Assembly: GCA_028874215.1 (NCBI GenBank) | Contig: JAPPLF010000068.1 | Coordinates: forward strand, 45,127 to 109,126 | DNA: 64,000 nt | Source of the DNA: Acidobacteriota bacterium | GTDB lineage: Bacteria; Acidobacteriota; UBA6911; RPQK01; JAJDTT01 | Direction of reading: 5' to 3' | Part shown: positions 8,906 to 19,255 of the stretch, piece after piece | Position numbering within the stretch: the stretch's first letter is position 1 | Layout of the letters: every line of letters begins with the position of its first letter | Notes under the pieces: generated by a model | The model's database searches: none | What the model saw: the letters and a program-made list of their open reading frames with translations, nothing else | Told to the model about the DNA's origin: nothing | Translations under genes and position numbers: made by a program

Positions 8906-10650
8906 TATACAAAATCGGACTCTATTTTCTTGCGGATCTGCGCCTTCATTGCCAGAAGCTCCTGCAAATTTTCGGTTGACGAAGCGTTCTTCTCCTCTTC
9001 CAGAATCTGTTGCTGCACCTGCCGGCTCAGGTTCTCGAAATGCTTGCGTCTCAGCGCCCGAATGCACTCGAGAACGACCTCGTCCGAAAGCGTTTCGTCG
9101 GCCAGAGCCAGGTTTTCCAGGAGATCCATGTCATCCGCGTCGAGCCGCTCCGAGGCCGCGGTTACCGTCAGGCCCCGCTGCTGACCGTTCAATTCGAACA
9201 AGGCCTTGAAGATCTTGCCCGATTCCAGGTTCTCGAACCAGTCGGGTTCCACTTCGCTGAAGACCCGATGCCCATGGTCCGGATCAAGGGCGGCCAGCAC
9301 CAAGGTCTTCTCGGCCCGAGTGACGGCCGCCGGCCGTGGAGACTGCGCTGCGAGAAGTTGCCTGGACCGGGGTTTGCGGACGTAGCGCATCTCCGCCAGG
9401 ATCAGGTTCTCATCCAGTCTCAGAAGCGAGGCTGTCCGGGACACGGCTTCGGCGCGCTCGATTCGATTGGCGATCGCGGCAAGGTGAGGCACGACCTGTT
9501 CCACGATTTCCCGTTTACCCGCGGGACTGTACGGATCCTTGTGCCGGCCAACCAGCCAGGAGAGCAGAAAAGACAGCAGAGGGACGGATGACCGCAGCAC
9601 CTCACCGTAGGCCTGCGCCCCGTGTTCTCTCAAAAAGGAGTCGGGATCCCGGCCGCCTGGAACCTGGGCAATGCTCACACTGAATCCTTCGCGCACGAAG
9701 ATGTCCGCCGAGCGCACGGTCGCGTTGGCTCCGGCCGTGTCCGGATCGTAGTTGATCACGACTCGACGCGTGTAGTGCCGCAGCAGCTTGGCCTGGTCGG
9801 TGGTGAGACTGGTGCCCAGCGAGGCGATCACGTTCCGGAAGCCGAACTGATGAGGCATGACACAGTCGAAATAACCCTCCACCAGAATGGCGAAACCCCT
9901 CCTGCGAATCTCCGGACGGCTCAGGTCCAGGGCGAACAGATTGGCGCCTTTCTTGTAGAGGTCGCTGTCGGGAGAGTTCAGGTACTTGGGGACGCCGTCT
10001 CCCATGACGCGTCCGCCGAAGGCCACGATCCTCCCTTGCAGATCCCGGATCGGAAATATCACACGCTGGCGAAGGTACTCGTAGGGGCGGCCCCCTCTTC
10101 CTTCCTTGACCAGGCCACAGGCCATCAGTTCCTGATTCGTAAAACCCTCCCGGCGAAGCTCGGTAACCAATTGACCGCCGCCCGGGGCATAGCCGACCTG
10201 GAATCGCTCGACGGTTTCAGCGTTGATCTGCCGGTTCTGCAGATAGTCCCTGGCCGCTCCCGACCGCTCCAGGAACCGGCGGTAGAGTTTCCCGGCCAGT
10301 TCCATGGCTTGACGCAGGCGCTGCGTCCGCTGGGTCCGCGGGTTTTGACTCGCCTCCGACTGACGGACCGCGATGCCCGAGCGCTCCGCCAGAAACTTCA
10401 CCGATTCGGGAAAGGTCCGGTTTTCCATCAGCATGATGAACTTGAAGATGTCCCCGCCGGAGCCGCACCCGAAACACTTGAAGATCTGCTTGCTTTCGCT
10501 GACCAGAAACGAAGGGGTCTTTTCGGCGTGAAAGGGACAGAGGGCGGAGTGGTTCTGCCCCTGCTTCTTCAGGGGGAGGTAGCCGCCGATCAGATCCACG
10601 ATATTGATGCTGTTGCGGATCTGTTCCACGATCCGGTCGTCGAACTTCAT
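8905..10650 (-). CDS. dnaG: DNA primase DnaG
   Basis: Makes RNA primers at the replication fork. 581 aa: an N-terminal CHC2 zinc finger (C38, H41, C59, C62; CPFH and CFGCGSGGD), the catalytic core with the TOPRIM signature VEGYFDC and the metal site YDPDTAG, and a C-terminal helicase-interaction region. The length is normal. It starts 148 bp from larB's stop and runs directly into rpoD. The ATG is preceded by CAGGG. No promoter could be assigned confidently in 10651-10798. Confidence 0.97.
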   Translation of the reverse strand: MKFDDRIVEQIRNSINIVDLIGGYLPLKKQGQNHSALCPFHAEKTPSFLVSESKQIFKCFGCGSGGDIFKFIMLMENRTFPESVKFLAERSGIAVRQSEASQNPRTQRTQRLRQAMELAGKLYRRFLERSGAARDYLQNRQINAETVERFQVGYAPGGGQLVTELRREGFTNQELMACGLVKEGRGGRPYEYLRQRVIFPIRDLQGRIVAFGGRVMGDGVPKYLNSPDSDLYKKGANLFALDLSRPEIRRRGFAILVEGYFDCVMPHQFGFRNVIASLGTSLTTDQAKLLRHYTRRVVINYDPDTAGANATVRSADIFVREGFSVSIAQVPGGRDPDSFLREHGAQAYGEVLRSSVPLLSFLLSWLVGRHKDPYSPAGKREIVEQVVPHLAAIANRIERAEAVSRTASLLRLDENLILAEMRYVRKPRSRQLLAAQSPRPAAVTRAEKTLVLAALDPDHGHRVFSEVEPDWFENLESGKIFKALFELNGQQRGLTVTAASERLDADDMDLLENLALADETLSDEVVLECIRALRRKHFENLSRQVQQQILEEEKNASSTENLQELLAMKAQIRKKIESDFV

Positions 10651-10798
10651 CCCTGAGTCGTGATCGGGGCCGCAACCGGCGGAGCCCGGATGACTTCACA
10701 TGCCGAGCCGGTGTGCGCCCGAAAAAGGTCCTTTCCTTGTCGTGCCCTCAGTGAGCCGGTGAGAGATTCCGGTTAGAAGTTACCAGAATCAGTCCGGG

Positions 10799-11557
10799 TC
10801 AGTCGGAGTCCCGCCGACGGTTGATCATGCTGGCCACGTAGCCGGCGCCGAACCCGTTGTCGATGTTGACCACCGACACGTTCGCCGCGCAACTGTTGAG
10901 CATGCCCAGGAGCGCGGCCAGGCCGCCGAAGGAAGCCCCGTATCCCACGCTGGTGGGAACCGCGATCACCGGCAGATCGACCAGGCCGCCCACCACGCTG
11001 GGAAGGGCTCCCTCCATGCCGGCGACGGCGATCACCACCGTGCATGACGCCAACAGCTCCCGTTGCCCCAGGATCCGATGCAGCCCCGCCACGCCCACGT
11101 CGTAGCAGGGGACGGCTTTGTTGCCCATGACCCTTGCCGTGACCAGGGCCTCTTCGGCGACCGGGATGTCCGCGGTGCCGGCGGCGAAGACCCCGATGGT
11201 GCCCCGGCCCCGATCGGCCGGATCCCGGACCACCTCCAGGATCCGGCTTCGGCTGTGGAACACGGCTTCCGGACAGGACGCCTTCAGCCGGATGTGGACT
11301 TCCTCGCTGGTGGAAGTGATGAGCAGGTTCGAGTGGTTCTCCAGCAACGCCTCCGCAATCCGGAGGATCTGGTCCGGACTCTTGCCCCTCCCGAAAACGA
11401 CCTCGGGAAAGCCTTGCCGAAGACTCCGGTGGTGGTCGACCTTGGCAAAATCCAGATCTTCGTAAGGCAGGTCGTGGAGCAGCCGGAGCAACTCCCTCTC
11501 GGGCAGGCGGCCCTCCTTGAAGTTGCGGAGGGCCTGCTTCAGCGATTCCGGGATCAT
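10799..11557 (-). CDS. larB: LarB, nickel-pincer cofactor biosynthesis
   Basis: 252 aa. In the lactate racemase pathway LarB carboxylates and hydrolyses nicotinic acid adenine dinucleotide as the first step of the nickel-pincer cofactor. The C-terminal two thirds is an AIR-carboxylase (PurE-like) fold with [34 protein letters not shown] and [12 protein letters not shown], the family signatures. The start overlaps the pnp stop (ATGA), an odd pairing between RNA turnover and cofactor synthesis. Neither larC, larE nor a larA-type epimerase is present nearby, so partners must lie elsewhere or the product serves another purpose. Confidence 0.93.
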   Translation of the reverse strand: MIPESLKQALRNFKEGRLPERELLRLLHDLPYEDLDFAKVDHHRSLRQGFPEVVFGRGKSPDQILRIAEALLENHSNLLITSTSEEVHIRLKASCPEAVFHSRSRILEVVRDPADRGRGTIGVFAAGTADIPVAEEALVTARVMGNKAVPCYDVGVAGLHRILGQRELLASCTVVIAVAGMEGALPSVVGGLVDLPVIAVPTSVGYGASFGGLAALLGMLNSCAANVSVVNIDNGFGAGYVASMINRRRDSD

Positions 11558-13764
11558 CGGCGCTGCCGGCGGCGCCTCCGGCGATTCCCCTGTTGCTCTC
11601 GACGCCCGGGACGTCGTCGATGGTCCGTACGGCGTGGCTGCCGCGGCTGCCCCCGATCCCTTTGCTGTTCCCGATCCCCTTGCTGGTCTCTGAGCACGGC
11701 GCGGCGGCTGAGCCGGATCTTGTTGTTGTCGTCGACATTGAGGACCTTCACCATCATCTTGTCCCCATTGCTGATCTCCTGGTGGATGTCCCGGATCCGA
11801 TGTTCCGCGACTTCGGAGATGTGCAGCAGCCCTTCCGTGCCCGGGAAGATCTCGACGAAGGCTCCGAAGTCCACCACCTTCATCACCGTCCCCAGATAGG
11901 TTTTCCCGATTTCGGCGGTGGCCGTCAGATCTTCAATGATCCGGATCGCCTTTTCGGTCGCCTCGCTGCTGGTGGAAGCGATGTTGACCGTGCCGTCGTC
12001 TTCGATGTCGATCTTCACTCCCGTCTGATCGATGATGCTGCGGATCATCTTCCCGCCGGGACCGATGACCCCGCCGATCTTCTTGACCGGGATCTTGATG
12101 GTGACGATACGAGGCGCCAATTTGGAAATGTCGGGGCGCGGCTCGGCTATGGTCGCGGCCATCCGATCGAGGATGTGCAGCCGGCCCTCCCGGGCCTGGA
12201 GCAGCGCTTCCTCCATGATCTCTCGCGTGACCCCCGCGATCTTGATGTCCATCTGCAGGGCGGTGATCCCGTTCCGGCTGCCGGCGACCTTGAAGTCCAT
12301 ATCGCCGTAGTGGTCCTCGAATCCGGCGATATCCGACAGGACGGCATAGTCGTCTCCCTCCTTGACCAGTCCCATGGCGATGCCGGCGATGGGTCCCTTG
12401 AGCGGCACGCCTGCGTCCTGCAGCGCCATGACGGCGCCGCAGACGGTAGCCATGGACGAAGAGCCGTTGGACTCCAGGATGTCCGATACCACTCGGACCG
12501 TGTAGGGGAACTCCTCCTCCGATGGAAGCATCGGCGTGACGGCTCTCTCCGCCAGGGCTCCGTGCCCGATTTCCCGCCGGCCCGGGCCCCTCAGGAATCT
12601 CACCTCCCCCACGCTGAAGGGCGGGAAGTTGTAGTGGAGCATGAAGCGTTTCGAGCTCTCCCCGGTGAGCAGATCCAGGCGCTGGGCGTCATCTCCGGTT
12701 CCCAGCGTGGACGTCACCAGGGCCTGGGTCTCGCCTCGCGTGAAAAGGGCCGATCCGTGCGCCCGCGGCAACAGGCCCACTTCGCTGGAGACGGCCCTCA
12801 CCTGGTCGAAACTGCGCCCGTCGGGACGGCGTCCATCCTGCAGCAGCCGTTCCCGGAACAGCCTCTCCTTGAGCCGGTTGAAGCAGACTCCCGCCTCGGC
12901 TCTCTTTTCGCCGGTTTCATCGGGGATGGAATCGAGAACGTCACGCTTGGCGTCACTCATGTTTCGTTCGCTGGCCAATTTTCCGGGGGTATGGAGAGCC
13001 TCCAGAATTTTCTCCTTGGCCAGGGCCTCGACCTGGTCCACGAGTTCCGGGTCGAGCGATCCGGGCTCCACGGTCCGTTTGGCAACCGGACGGCGTTCCG
13101 CCAGCTCGCGAATCCCCTGGATAACGGGCCGGATGCCATGCTCGTGACCGTATTCGATGGCATCGACGACGACCTTTTCCGAGACCTCCCGCATCGTGGC
13201 TTCCACCATGGTGATGCCGTCCCACGAGCCGGACAGGATCAGGTTCAGATCGCTCTCTTCCAACTGGGAATAGCTGGGGTTGAGGACGAAGCGGCCGTCG
13301 ACGCGGCCCACCCGCACCGCCCCGAGGGGAAACGGGAAGGGGATGTCGGACAGGGCCAGTGCCGCCGACGCGCCATTCAGAGCCAGAATATCCGGGTTCG
13401 TCTCCGGGTCGGCCGACATCACCATGGCCACGATCTGGGTCTCGCAAGCATAGCCGTCCGGGAAGAGCGGGCGGATGGGACGGTCGATGAGGCGACTCGT
13501 CAGGACCTCTTTTTCGGTGGGTCTGCCCTCCCGTTTGAAAAAGCCGCCCGGAATCTTGCCCGCGGCATAGGTGTATTCCCGGTAGTCGCAAGTCAGCGGG
13601 AAGAAGCTCAAATTCTCCCGAGGCTCGCGTTGGGAACAGGCCGAAACCAGGACCATCGTCTCTTCGAGGCGAACGACGGCGGCGCCGTCGGCTTGCTTGG
13701 CCATTTTTCCGGTTTCGATGGAAAGGACTTTACCGTCCAGGTGAACTTCTATTTTCTCCGACAT
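11554..13764 (-). CDS. pnp: Polynucleotide phosphorylase
   Basis: 3'-to-5' phosphorolytic exoribonuclease, 736 aa. Two RNase PH-like domains (second core around [19 protein letters not shown]), then a KH domain ([14 protein letters not shown]) and an S1 domain ([18 protein letters not shown]). The protein ends in an unusual arginine/glutamine-rich tail of about 45 residues after LSRRAVL, probably an RNA-binding or partner-binding extension. Downstream of rpsO on the same strand, the standard rpsO-pnp arrangement; the 175-bp spacer carries a small hairpin. Coupled at its end to larB. Confidence 0.97.
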   Translation of the reverse strand: MSEKIEVHLDGKVLSIETGKMAKQADGAAVVRLEETMVLVSACSQREPRENLSFFPLTCDYREYTYAAGKIPGGFFKREGRPTEKEVLTSRLIDRPIRPLFPDGYACETQIVAMVMSADPETNPDILALNGASAALALSDIPFPFPLGAVRVGRVDGRFVLNPSYSQLEESDLNLILSGSWDGITMVEATMREVSEKVVVDAIEYGHEHGIRPVIQGIRELAERRPVAKRTVEPGSLDPELVDQVEALAKEKILEALHTPGKLASERNMSDAKRDVLDSIPDETGEKRAEAGVCFNRLKERLFRERLLQDGRRPDGRSFDQVRAVSSEVGLLPRAHGSALFTRGETQALVTSTLGTGDDAQRLDLLTGESSKRFMLHYNFPPFSVGEVRFLRGPGRREIGHGALAERAVTPMLPSEEEFPYTVRVVSDILESNGSSSMATVCGAVMALQDAGVPLKGPIAGIAMGLVKEGDDYAVLSDIAGFEDHYGDMDFKVAGSRNGITALQMDIKIAGVTREIMEEALLQAREGRLHILDRMAATIAEPRPDISKLAPRIVTIKIPVKKIGGVIGPGGKMIRSIIDQTGVKIDIEDDGTVNIASTSSEATEKAIRIIEDLTATAEIGKTYLGTVMKVVDFGAFVEIFPGTEGLLHISEVAEHRIRDIHQEISNGDKMMVKVLNVDDNNKIRLSRRAVLRDQQGDREQQRDRGQPRQPRRTDHRRRPGRREQQGNRRRRRRQRR

Positions 13765-13865
13765 TCCTTCTCCTTTAAGGGTTTTACGGTGCGTGAAACC
13801 GTTCTCAGCCGTCGCGGCAACCGTATGGGCAGATTCTCACCGGGGGTGTGAGTGCCGTTTTCCGT

Positions 13866-13881
13866 CCGGCTCGAAAGCCGG
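13866..13881 (-). other. Hairpin in rpsO-pnp spacer
   Basis: CCGGCT / AGCCGG six-base stem with a CGAA loop sits in the leader between rpsO and pnp. In other bacteria this spacer holds an RNase III-cleaved stem by which PNPase controls its own mRNA; an equivalent role here is only suggested by position. Confidence 0.3.
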
Positions 13882-13939
13882 TGGCCGGAGGGTCGCCGGG
13901 GTCAAGATTCGGAAACACTATGGTTGGGCGTACCGCTGT

Positions 13940-14206
13940 TCACTTGCGAATTCCCAGGTGACCGATCAACTCCTTGTAGCGGCCGAAGTCGATCCGCTTC
14001 AGATAGTCCAGAAGCCGACGCCGCTGACCGACGAGTTTCAACAGCCCCCGCCGGGAGTGGTGGTCTTTCTTGTGGGATTTGAAGTGTTCAGTGAGGTAAC
14101 CGATACGGTGGCTCAGAATGGCAACCTGGACTTCGGGCGAGCCGGTATCGGTTCGGTGCAGTTGGTAGCCTCTGATGAGCTCTTCTTTCTGTTCCTTAGT
14201 CAACAT
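13940..14206 (-). CDS. rpsO: 30S ribosomal protein S15
   Basis: 88 aa, the usual length, containing the signature [16 protein letters not shown] and the RNA-binding [17 protein letters not shown]. It binds 16S rRNA early in 30S assembly, at the central domain. First gene of rpsO-pnp-larB, preceded by a 266-bp region that holds repeated hairpins. Confidence 0.97.
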   Translation of the reverse strand: MLTKEQKEELIRGYQLHRTDTGSPEVQVAILSHRIGYLTEHFKSHKKDHHSRRGLLKLVGQRRRLLDYLKRIDFGRYKELIGHLGIRK

Positions 14207-14324
14207 TTTCTTCTTCGTTCGCGCGTCAATCTAGCAGAGACGGGTGTCTTCTGGCAACCGAACCGGTGGGTCCTGGGGAGAAACCGAGGGGCCCGCAGAC
14301 CGATTCCAAATCCCGAACGACTCC

Positions 14325-14467
14325 CGAGGAGCGACGGTTTCCCAACCGGTGATTCCCGAAGGGGCGGCGGTTTCCAAACCGCCGATTCCCGCAGGAGCGG
14401 CGGTTTCCAACCGCCGATTCTTTGGACCTGTCCGAACAAGGGGGAGCCGGCCGATTGGAAATCGTTC
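14325..14467. repeat. REP/BIME-like hairpin repeat cluster, copy 1
   Basis: Three tandem units of 30-33 bp (14325-14357, 14358-14390, 14391-14420) each contain GGCGGTTTCC(A)AACCGCC or a close variant, a 7-bp stem with a 3-4 base loop. A further unit near 14450-14467 has the related stem CGATT-GGA-AATCG in the opposite sense. The same two hairpin types recur at 42953-43074. This occupies most of the rpsO-xerC intergenic space. Confidence 0.75.
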
Positions 14468-14472
14468 CTCCG

Positions 14473-15378
14473 TCAGGCCTTGGGGTGGGCGTCCCGGTAG
14501 ACCTTCTGCAGGTGCTCGATGGAGACGTGGGTGTAGCGCTGGGTAGTGGAGAGGCTCTCATGTCCCAGGAGTTCCTGAATCGAGCGCAGGTCGGCGCCGT
14601 TGTTGAGCAGGTGCGTGGCGAAGGAGTGGCGAAAAAGGTGCGGGTGGACGTCCAGCAGCAAGGCCGCTTGCCGGATGTAGGCCCCCAGGTTTCTCTGGAC
14701 CGAGCGGGCGGTGAGGCGGCCTCCGCGCAGATTCAGGAACAGGGCTGGGGTTTGCGGACGGTCCTTGCGCTTGGCCAGGATGCGCCTCCTGGCCTCCAGG
14801 TAGGCGGCCAGACTCGCACGGGAAGGTTCTCCGAAGGGGACCACCCGCTCCTTGTTCCCCTTCCCGCGGACCCGCACCAGCCGGCGGTTCATGGAGAGAT
14901 CGATGAGGTTCAGGCCGACCAGCTCTCCCACCCGCAGGCCGCTGGCATAGAGGAGTTCCAGAATGGCCTGGTCCCGGATTCCCTTCACGGTCTTCGCCGG
15001 AGGCAGACTGAGGATGGATTCGACCTCCGAAAGGGAGAGAAAACGGGGTGTCCTGAGTGGCTGGCGGGGAGTCCGCACCAACTTGGCCGGGTTCTGGTCC
15101 AGGTGGCCCTCCCGGTAAAGGTAGCGGAAGAAGGACCGCAATACCGACAGTTTCCGGGCGATGGTCACCTTCCGGTTCCCCGCCTGGCTCAACCGGCTCA
15201 GGAATTCCCGGATGGTGATGTGGTCCAGATCGGAAGGCTTGATCTCTCTGTCGGTGCGGCCGTCAGTCAGGTGGCGGAGGAATTGGTCCAGGTCGCGGGA
15301 GTAGCTCTCCACGGTGTGGGGGGAGTAGTTCTTCTCGAACCTCAAATGAGCGACGAAGGATGCCATCAGTGCCTGCAT
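14473..15378 (-). CDS. xerC: Tyrosine recombinase XerC/XerD type
   Basis: Site-specific recombinase that resolves chromosome dimers. 301 aa, typical Xer length: an N-terminal SAM-like core-binding domain (FEKNYSPHTVESYSRDLDQF) and a C-terminal catalytic domain with Arg in SGLRVGEL, the HLFRHSFATHLL box, LGHESLSTTQRYTHV with the downstream histidine, and the nucleophilic tyrosine in the same segment. XerC against XerD cannot be settled from the sequence alone. It sits 20 bp downstream of the ntrX-like gene and may be read with it. Confidence 0.9.
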   Translation of the reverse strand: MQALMASFVAHLRFEKNYSPHTVESYSRDLDQFLRHLTDGRTDREIKPSDLDHITIREFLSRLSQAGNRKVTIARKLSVLRSFFRYLYREGHLDQNPAKLVRTPRQPLRTPRFLSLSEVESILSLPPAKTVKGIRDQAILELLYASGLRVGELVGLNLIDLSMNRRLVRVRGKGNKERVVPFGEPSRASLAAYLEARRRILAKRKDRPQTPALFLNLRGGRLTARSVQRNLGAYIRQAALLLDVHPHLFRHSFATHLLNNGADLRSIQELLGHESLSTTQRYTHVSIEHLQKVYRDAHPKA

Positions 15379-15398
15379 GAACTTCGATCCCGAATCGG

Positions 15399-16871
15399 TC
15401 AGCGGTTCACCTTTCGTCCCCGGGCCGGATCCGAATGCTCCTGCCGGCCCCCGCGCTTTCCGCGCGAAGCGCCGACGCTGATCCCGTGGGCCTTGAGTTT
15501 CCGGTGCAGGTGAGAACGCTCCATCCCGATCTCGGCGGCCGTTCTGGAAATGTTGCCGCCATATTGCTGCAGCTTCCGGGTCAGGAAATCGGACTCGAAC
15601 GCCGAACGCGCTTCCTGCCAGCTCCAGGCTTCCGGCCGGGAGGCGCCGGGCCCGTCCAGGATCGACCGGGGCAGGTCAGAAAGTTTCACCCGGCCGCCGG
15701 GGACCATGATAATCCACCTTTCGACGATGTTGCGGAGTTCGCGGACGTTCCCCGGCCAGTGATAACGGAGGAGCCGGTCCCGGACTTCCGGAGGAATGAT
15801 CTTGGCCGGTTTCCCATGATGAGGACTGAGCACCTCCATGAAGTAGTCCAGAAGCTGAGGAATGTCCTCCTTGCGTTCCCGCAACGGCGGGACTTCGAAG
15901 GGGATGACGTTGAGCCGGAAGAAGAGGTCCTCCCGGAACAGTCCGGTTTCGATCTGCTTCTCCAGGTCCTTGTTGGTCGCCGCCAGGACGCGCGTATCTA
16001 CCTCGGTGGGCCGTTGGCTGCCTACCGGATAAAATCGTTGATTCTCCAGCACCCGCAGGACCCGGGCCTGGGTCTTGAGGCTCATGTCCGCCACTTCGTC
16101 CAGAAAGAGAGTGCCGCCGTCGGCCAGCTTGAAGCGCCCCTTCCGGTTCTCGGTCGACCCGGTGAACCCTCCCTTGACGCTGCCGAACAGTTCGCTCTCG
16201 ATCAGGTCGTCCGGAATGGCCGCGCAATTGACTTCGACGAAGGGCCCCTCGCGGCGGGCGCTGTTGAGGTGGAGCAATCGCGCCACCAGTTCCTTGCCGG
16301 TGCCGTTCTCGCCGTAAATGACCACCCTTCCTTCCGTGGGGGCCGCGAAGTCGATCTGTTGCCGGAGCGCCTGCATCGGCACCGAGGTGCCGATCATGAC
16401 CGTCTCCTGCCGGACGAGGTCCTTCAGGCTCCGGTTTTCCGTTTCCAGGCGCTTCTGCTTGAGCGCATGGCTCAGCACCAGCAGGACCTTGTCGCGGGCC
16501 AGCGGTTTCTCGATGAAGTCGTAGGCTCCCAACTTGGTGGCCTGGACCGCCGTCTCGATGGTGCCGTGGCCGGAGATCATGATGACGTACTGGCGGGGGC
16601 GCCGGGCTCGAATCCGCTTGAGGGCATCGATCCCGTCCATGCCGGGCAACCAGATATCGAGGAAGATGGCGTCGTAGGTGGTCCGGTCCACGAGGCGCAG
16701 CCCTTCCTCGGCGCTGGCCGCCGTTTCCACCAGGTAGCCCTCGTCTCCCAGGACTCCAGCCAACGAACGGAGCACGCTCCGGTGGTCGTCGACGATCAAC
16801 AGCCGGATTCCGGGATGGCGTCCGGTCCTGAGCGGGTCGTGCCCCCGAGTCTTGCCGGCCTCGCCGATCAT
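15399..16871 (-). CDS. NtrX-like sigma54 response regulator
   Basis: 490 aa: receiver domain with phospho-acceptor D72 ([13 protein letters not shown]), AAA+ sigma54-interaction domain with Walker A GENGTGKE near residue 185 and Walker [10 protein letters not shown], and a Fis-type helix-turn-helix ([20 protein letters not shown]). The sigma54-contact loop reads KGGFTGS instead of the nearly invariant GAFTGA. Changes in this loop often impair sigma54 activation, so it may have lost or altered that ability. Its start overlaps the stop of the upstream kinase gene by four bases, so the two form a cognate pair. An in-frame N-terminal extension of about 20 residues precedes the receiver and the true start may be later. 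Confidence 0.9.
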   Translation of the reverse strand: MIGEAGKTRGHDPLRTGRHPGIRLLIVDDHRSVLRSLAGVLGDEGYLVETAASAEEGLRLVDRTTYDAIFLDIWLPGMDGIDALKRIRARRPRQYVIMISGHGTIETAVQATKLGAYDFIEKPLARDKVLLVLSHALKQKRLETENRSLKDLVRQETVMIGTSVPMQALRQQIDFAAPTEGRVVIYGENGTGKELVARLLHLNSARREGPFVEVNCAAIPDDLIESELFGSVKGGFTGSTENRKGRFKLADGGTLFLDEVADMSLKTQARVLRVLENQRFYPVGSQRPTEVDTRVLAATNKDLEKQIETGLFREDLFFRLNVIPFEVPPLRERKEDIPQLLDYFMEVLSPHHGKPAKIIPPEVRDRLLRYHWPGNVRELRNIVERWIIMVPGGRVKLSDLPRSILDGPGASRPEAWSWQEARSAFESDFLTRKLQQYGGNISRTAAEIGMERSHLHRKLKAHGISVGASRGKRGGRQEHSDPARGRKVNR

Positions 16872-19075
16872 GCGGACGGAAACTCCATGATGAATCGGGT
16901 GCCGCGGGGCTCGTTCCGTTCCGCCCGGATGAAGCCGTCATGCTCGGAGACGATCTGCCTGACGATGGCCAGTCCCAGACCCGTGCCCCGCTTCTTGGTG
17001 GAGAAGTAGGGAAGGAAGAGATTCTCGTAATCTTCCGGGGAGATCCCGGTTCCGTTGTCTTCGAATTCCACCACCACCGAACCCCGGTCCGGATCGCAGC
17101 GGCTGCGAATCCCGATCCGGCGGCGGCCCTTGACTTCCACCAGGGCGTCGAGGGAGTTGTCGATCAGGTTGACGAACACCCGCTGGATCTGGACCGGGTC
17201 CCAGCGCACCGTCCTGATGCGGGGATCGAAGTGGGTGCTCACCCCCACGCTCTTCAACGCGCCGTCGTAACGGGCCAGGGTCTGTTCCACCAGCCTGGCC
17301 GGATCGACCTCCACGGGATGGCAGATGGGAAGCCGGGCGAAACGGGAAAACTCCTCGACCAGGGTTTTGAGCGTAGCCGCCTCCGTGGTGATCAGAGCCG
17401 TCGCTTCCGTCAAGGTTTCGCCAAACCGGCGGGTCTCGCGAGTTCCGGGGAGGGTCCGCTCGATCCTGTGGAAGCGGTTCCGGATGCGGTCGGCCGAGAG
17501 TTGAATCGGTGTCAGCGGGTTCTTGATCTCGTGAGCCAGTCGCTTGGCGACCTCCTGCCAGGCGGCGAATTTCTCCGCCCGGATCAGCTCCGTCAAGTCG
17601 TCCAGGACCACCAGGTGCTCGACGCCGTTCTTGAACGGCAGGTTGGTGGTGGTGGCGGTGACGGTCAGCGGCGGTTGGCCCTGGCCGTGCTTGAAATTGA
17701 CCCGGCGCCGATCGGTGCTGAACAGGCTCACCCGTTTTTTCATGTCCTGAAAATCGGCGTAGACATCCGGCTCCAGAACGCTGCTCAAGGGCCGGTTCAG
17801 GATCTGCTCCGGCCCCGCACCGAACATTTCCATCGCCGCCTGGTTGACGGTGCGAATCACATCGTTCCGATCGACGCTCACCACGCCGGTGGCGATATTC
17901 TCCAGGATGGTCTCGATGTACTTCCGGCGTTCGTCCAGGCGCTCGTTGGTCTCCCGCAACTCGGCGTTGGCCTGCTCCAGCCGCCGCCGGCTTTGGCGAA
18001 TCTCGTCGGCCATCCGGTTGAAGGAGTCCACCAGGATGCCCAACTCGTCCACCGCCTTCTGCTCCACCCGGTGGTCCAGGTTCCCTTCGGCAAGCTCCCG
18101 CGCGCCCTGGGCCAGGGCCTCCAGCGGAACCGTGATCCGTCTGGCCATATAGGTGCCCAGCCAGACGAAAACGACCACCACGATCAAGGTGGTGACGGTC
18201 ATGATCAGGAAGTAGTTGTTTTCGAACTGTTGCCGGCTGCTCATCAACTGGCGGTGCCTCGCCGCCGCGTCCTGCATTTCCCCAATGCGGAATTTGACGC
18301 TGTCGGGCAGTGCGAAGCTGGCCACCAGGCCCCCCACCACCGATCCGTCGGAACCTCGGGCCGGAACCGCGGCCAATCCCCGGTCGACGAACCTCCGCAG
18401 GTTCAGGTCGGCCTGAGAGGAGACGTCATAGTACTCCCTGCCGTCCAGGACATGGTCCAGCGCAAGGTCCCACGGAGCATCCTCCCAATCGCCCTGCCGG
18501 AATCGGACCTTCCGGTCCCGATCCACCAGCATCAGGCCGTCGAACCCGAGCTCGGCAATGCGGCCGCGCAATGCGGAATCGAAAGAGAAGCCGGCCCAAT
18601 CGATCCGGCCGCCGAGGGTGCGGGCCGCAACCATGCTCACGGTCTTCTTCTCTTCGTAATAGTTCGAGGCAATGATTTCAGACGCTTCCAGAAGGTCCTC
18701 GGAGGGGGAACTGAACCAGAGCTTGAGGTTTTCGTTGATCAGTCCGGTTGCGACGAAAAAGTAGATCAGAGCCGGAAACAGGGAAATGATGGTCAGGGTC
18801 AGCACCAGCTTCCGCTTCAGGCGGGTGCCTTCCCGCCTGGATTGATGCTCGAAAAACAGCTTGATGAGATTCCGGGCGAAAATGAAGAGAAGCGTCAGGG
18901 CCACGATGAAATAGATGGCCCAGACCGCGGACCAGAGAGTCAGATTCGAGACGAACTGCGGGTTGCCGACGGAAGTCGGGTTCAGAAAGAGAACGGCTGC
19001 CAGGACCAGGAGCGCGGAGAAGGCGAGAAGCGCTCCCGTCCAGTAGATCCTCCGGAGTCGTTCGAGCCGCTTCAT
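16868..19075 (-). CDS. NtrY-like membrane sensor histidine kinase
   Basis: 735 aa from the ATG MKRLERLRRIYW, chosen because it opens directly into the first membrane helix; the frame continues far upstream but that part looks random. Three helices lie in the first 110 residues, then an extracytoplasmic sensor region and another helix (IMTVTTLIVVVVFVWLG). HAMP follows (RRITVPLEALAQGAREL), then PAS (ILENIATGVVSVDRND), HisKA with the phospho-histidine in RLAHEIKNPLTP near residue 515, and HATPase (FVNLIDNSLDAL, DNGTGI, GTGLGLAIV). The build matches NtrY. The signal may relate to nitrogen or redox state as in relatives; not shown here. Coupled to the NtrX-like gene. Confidence 0.92.
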   Translation of the reverse strand: MKRLERLRRIYWTGALLAFSALLVLAAVLFLNPTSVGNPQFVSNLTLWSAVWAIYFIVALTLLFIFARNLIKLFFEHQSRREGTRLKRKLVLTLTIISLFPALIYFFVATGLINENLKLWFSSPSEDLLEASEIIASNYYEEKKTVSMVAARTLGGRIDWAGFSFDSALRGRIAELGFDGLMLVDRDRKVRFRQGDWEDAPWDLALDHVLDGREYYDVSSQADLNLRRFVDRGLAAVPARGSDGSVVGGLVASFALPDSVKFRIGEMQDAAARHRQLMSSRQQFENNYFLIMTVTTLIVVVVFVWLGTYMARRITVPLEALAQGARELAEGNLDHRVEQKAVDELGILVDSFNRMADEIRQSRRRLEQANAELRETNERLDERRKYIETILENIATGVVSVDRNDVIRTVNQAAMEMFGAGPEQILNRPLSSVLEPDVYADFQDMKKRVSLFSTDRRRVNFKHGQGQPPLTVTATTTNLPFKNGVEHLVVLDDLTELIRAEKFAAWQEVAKRLAHEIKNPLTPIQLSADRIRNRFHRIERTLPGTRETRRFGETLTEATALITTEAATLKTLVEEFSRFARLPICHPVEVDPARLVEQTLARYDGALKSVGVSTHFDPRIRTVRWDPVQIQRVFVNLIDNSLDALVEVKGRRRIGIRSRCDPDRGSVVVEFEDNGTGISPEDYENLFLPYFSTKKRGTGLGLAIVRQIVSEHDGFIRAERNEPRGTRFIMEFPSA

Positions 19076-19118
19076 GATGCCGGCGAAGTCAAGGGTCGGA
19101 AAGCGCCCCGGGGAACGC

Positions 19119-19148
19119 TTGTCAGGTTTCCCGAATCTTCGGTATTGT
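19119..19148 (+). promoter_or_regulatory. Possible sigma70 promoter for hyuA-like gene
   Basis: TTGTCA (19119-19124), 18-base spacer, TATTGT (19143-19148), about 108 bp ahead of the hydantoinase-like start. Only a moderate match to consensus. Confidence 0.35.
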
Positions 19149-19152
19149 AGCA
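19144..19152 (-). promoter_or_regulatory. Possible extended -10 promoter for ntrY-like gene
   Basis: On the minus strand TGC-TACAAT forms an extended -10 element 69 bp ahead of the kinase ATG, without a good -35. It overlaps the opposite-strand -10 at 19143-19148, so the divergent genes could interfere with each other. Confidence 0.35.
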
Positions 19153-19255
19153 TCTTCTCAGGCCTGAACCGGTCGGCGGGGACGGCGTGGGCGCCGGGCC
19201 GCGGGGCCGGATTCAGATTGATCGGATTGCAGGAAGAAACACGGGACAGCGTGTG

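Noticed and set aside
14325-14420. CRISPR array
   Set aside because: The 33-bp units are contiguous with no spacers and are self-complementary, so they are hairpin repeats rather than a CRISPR.
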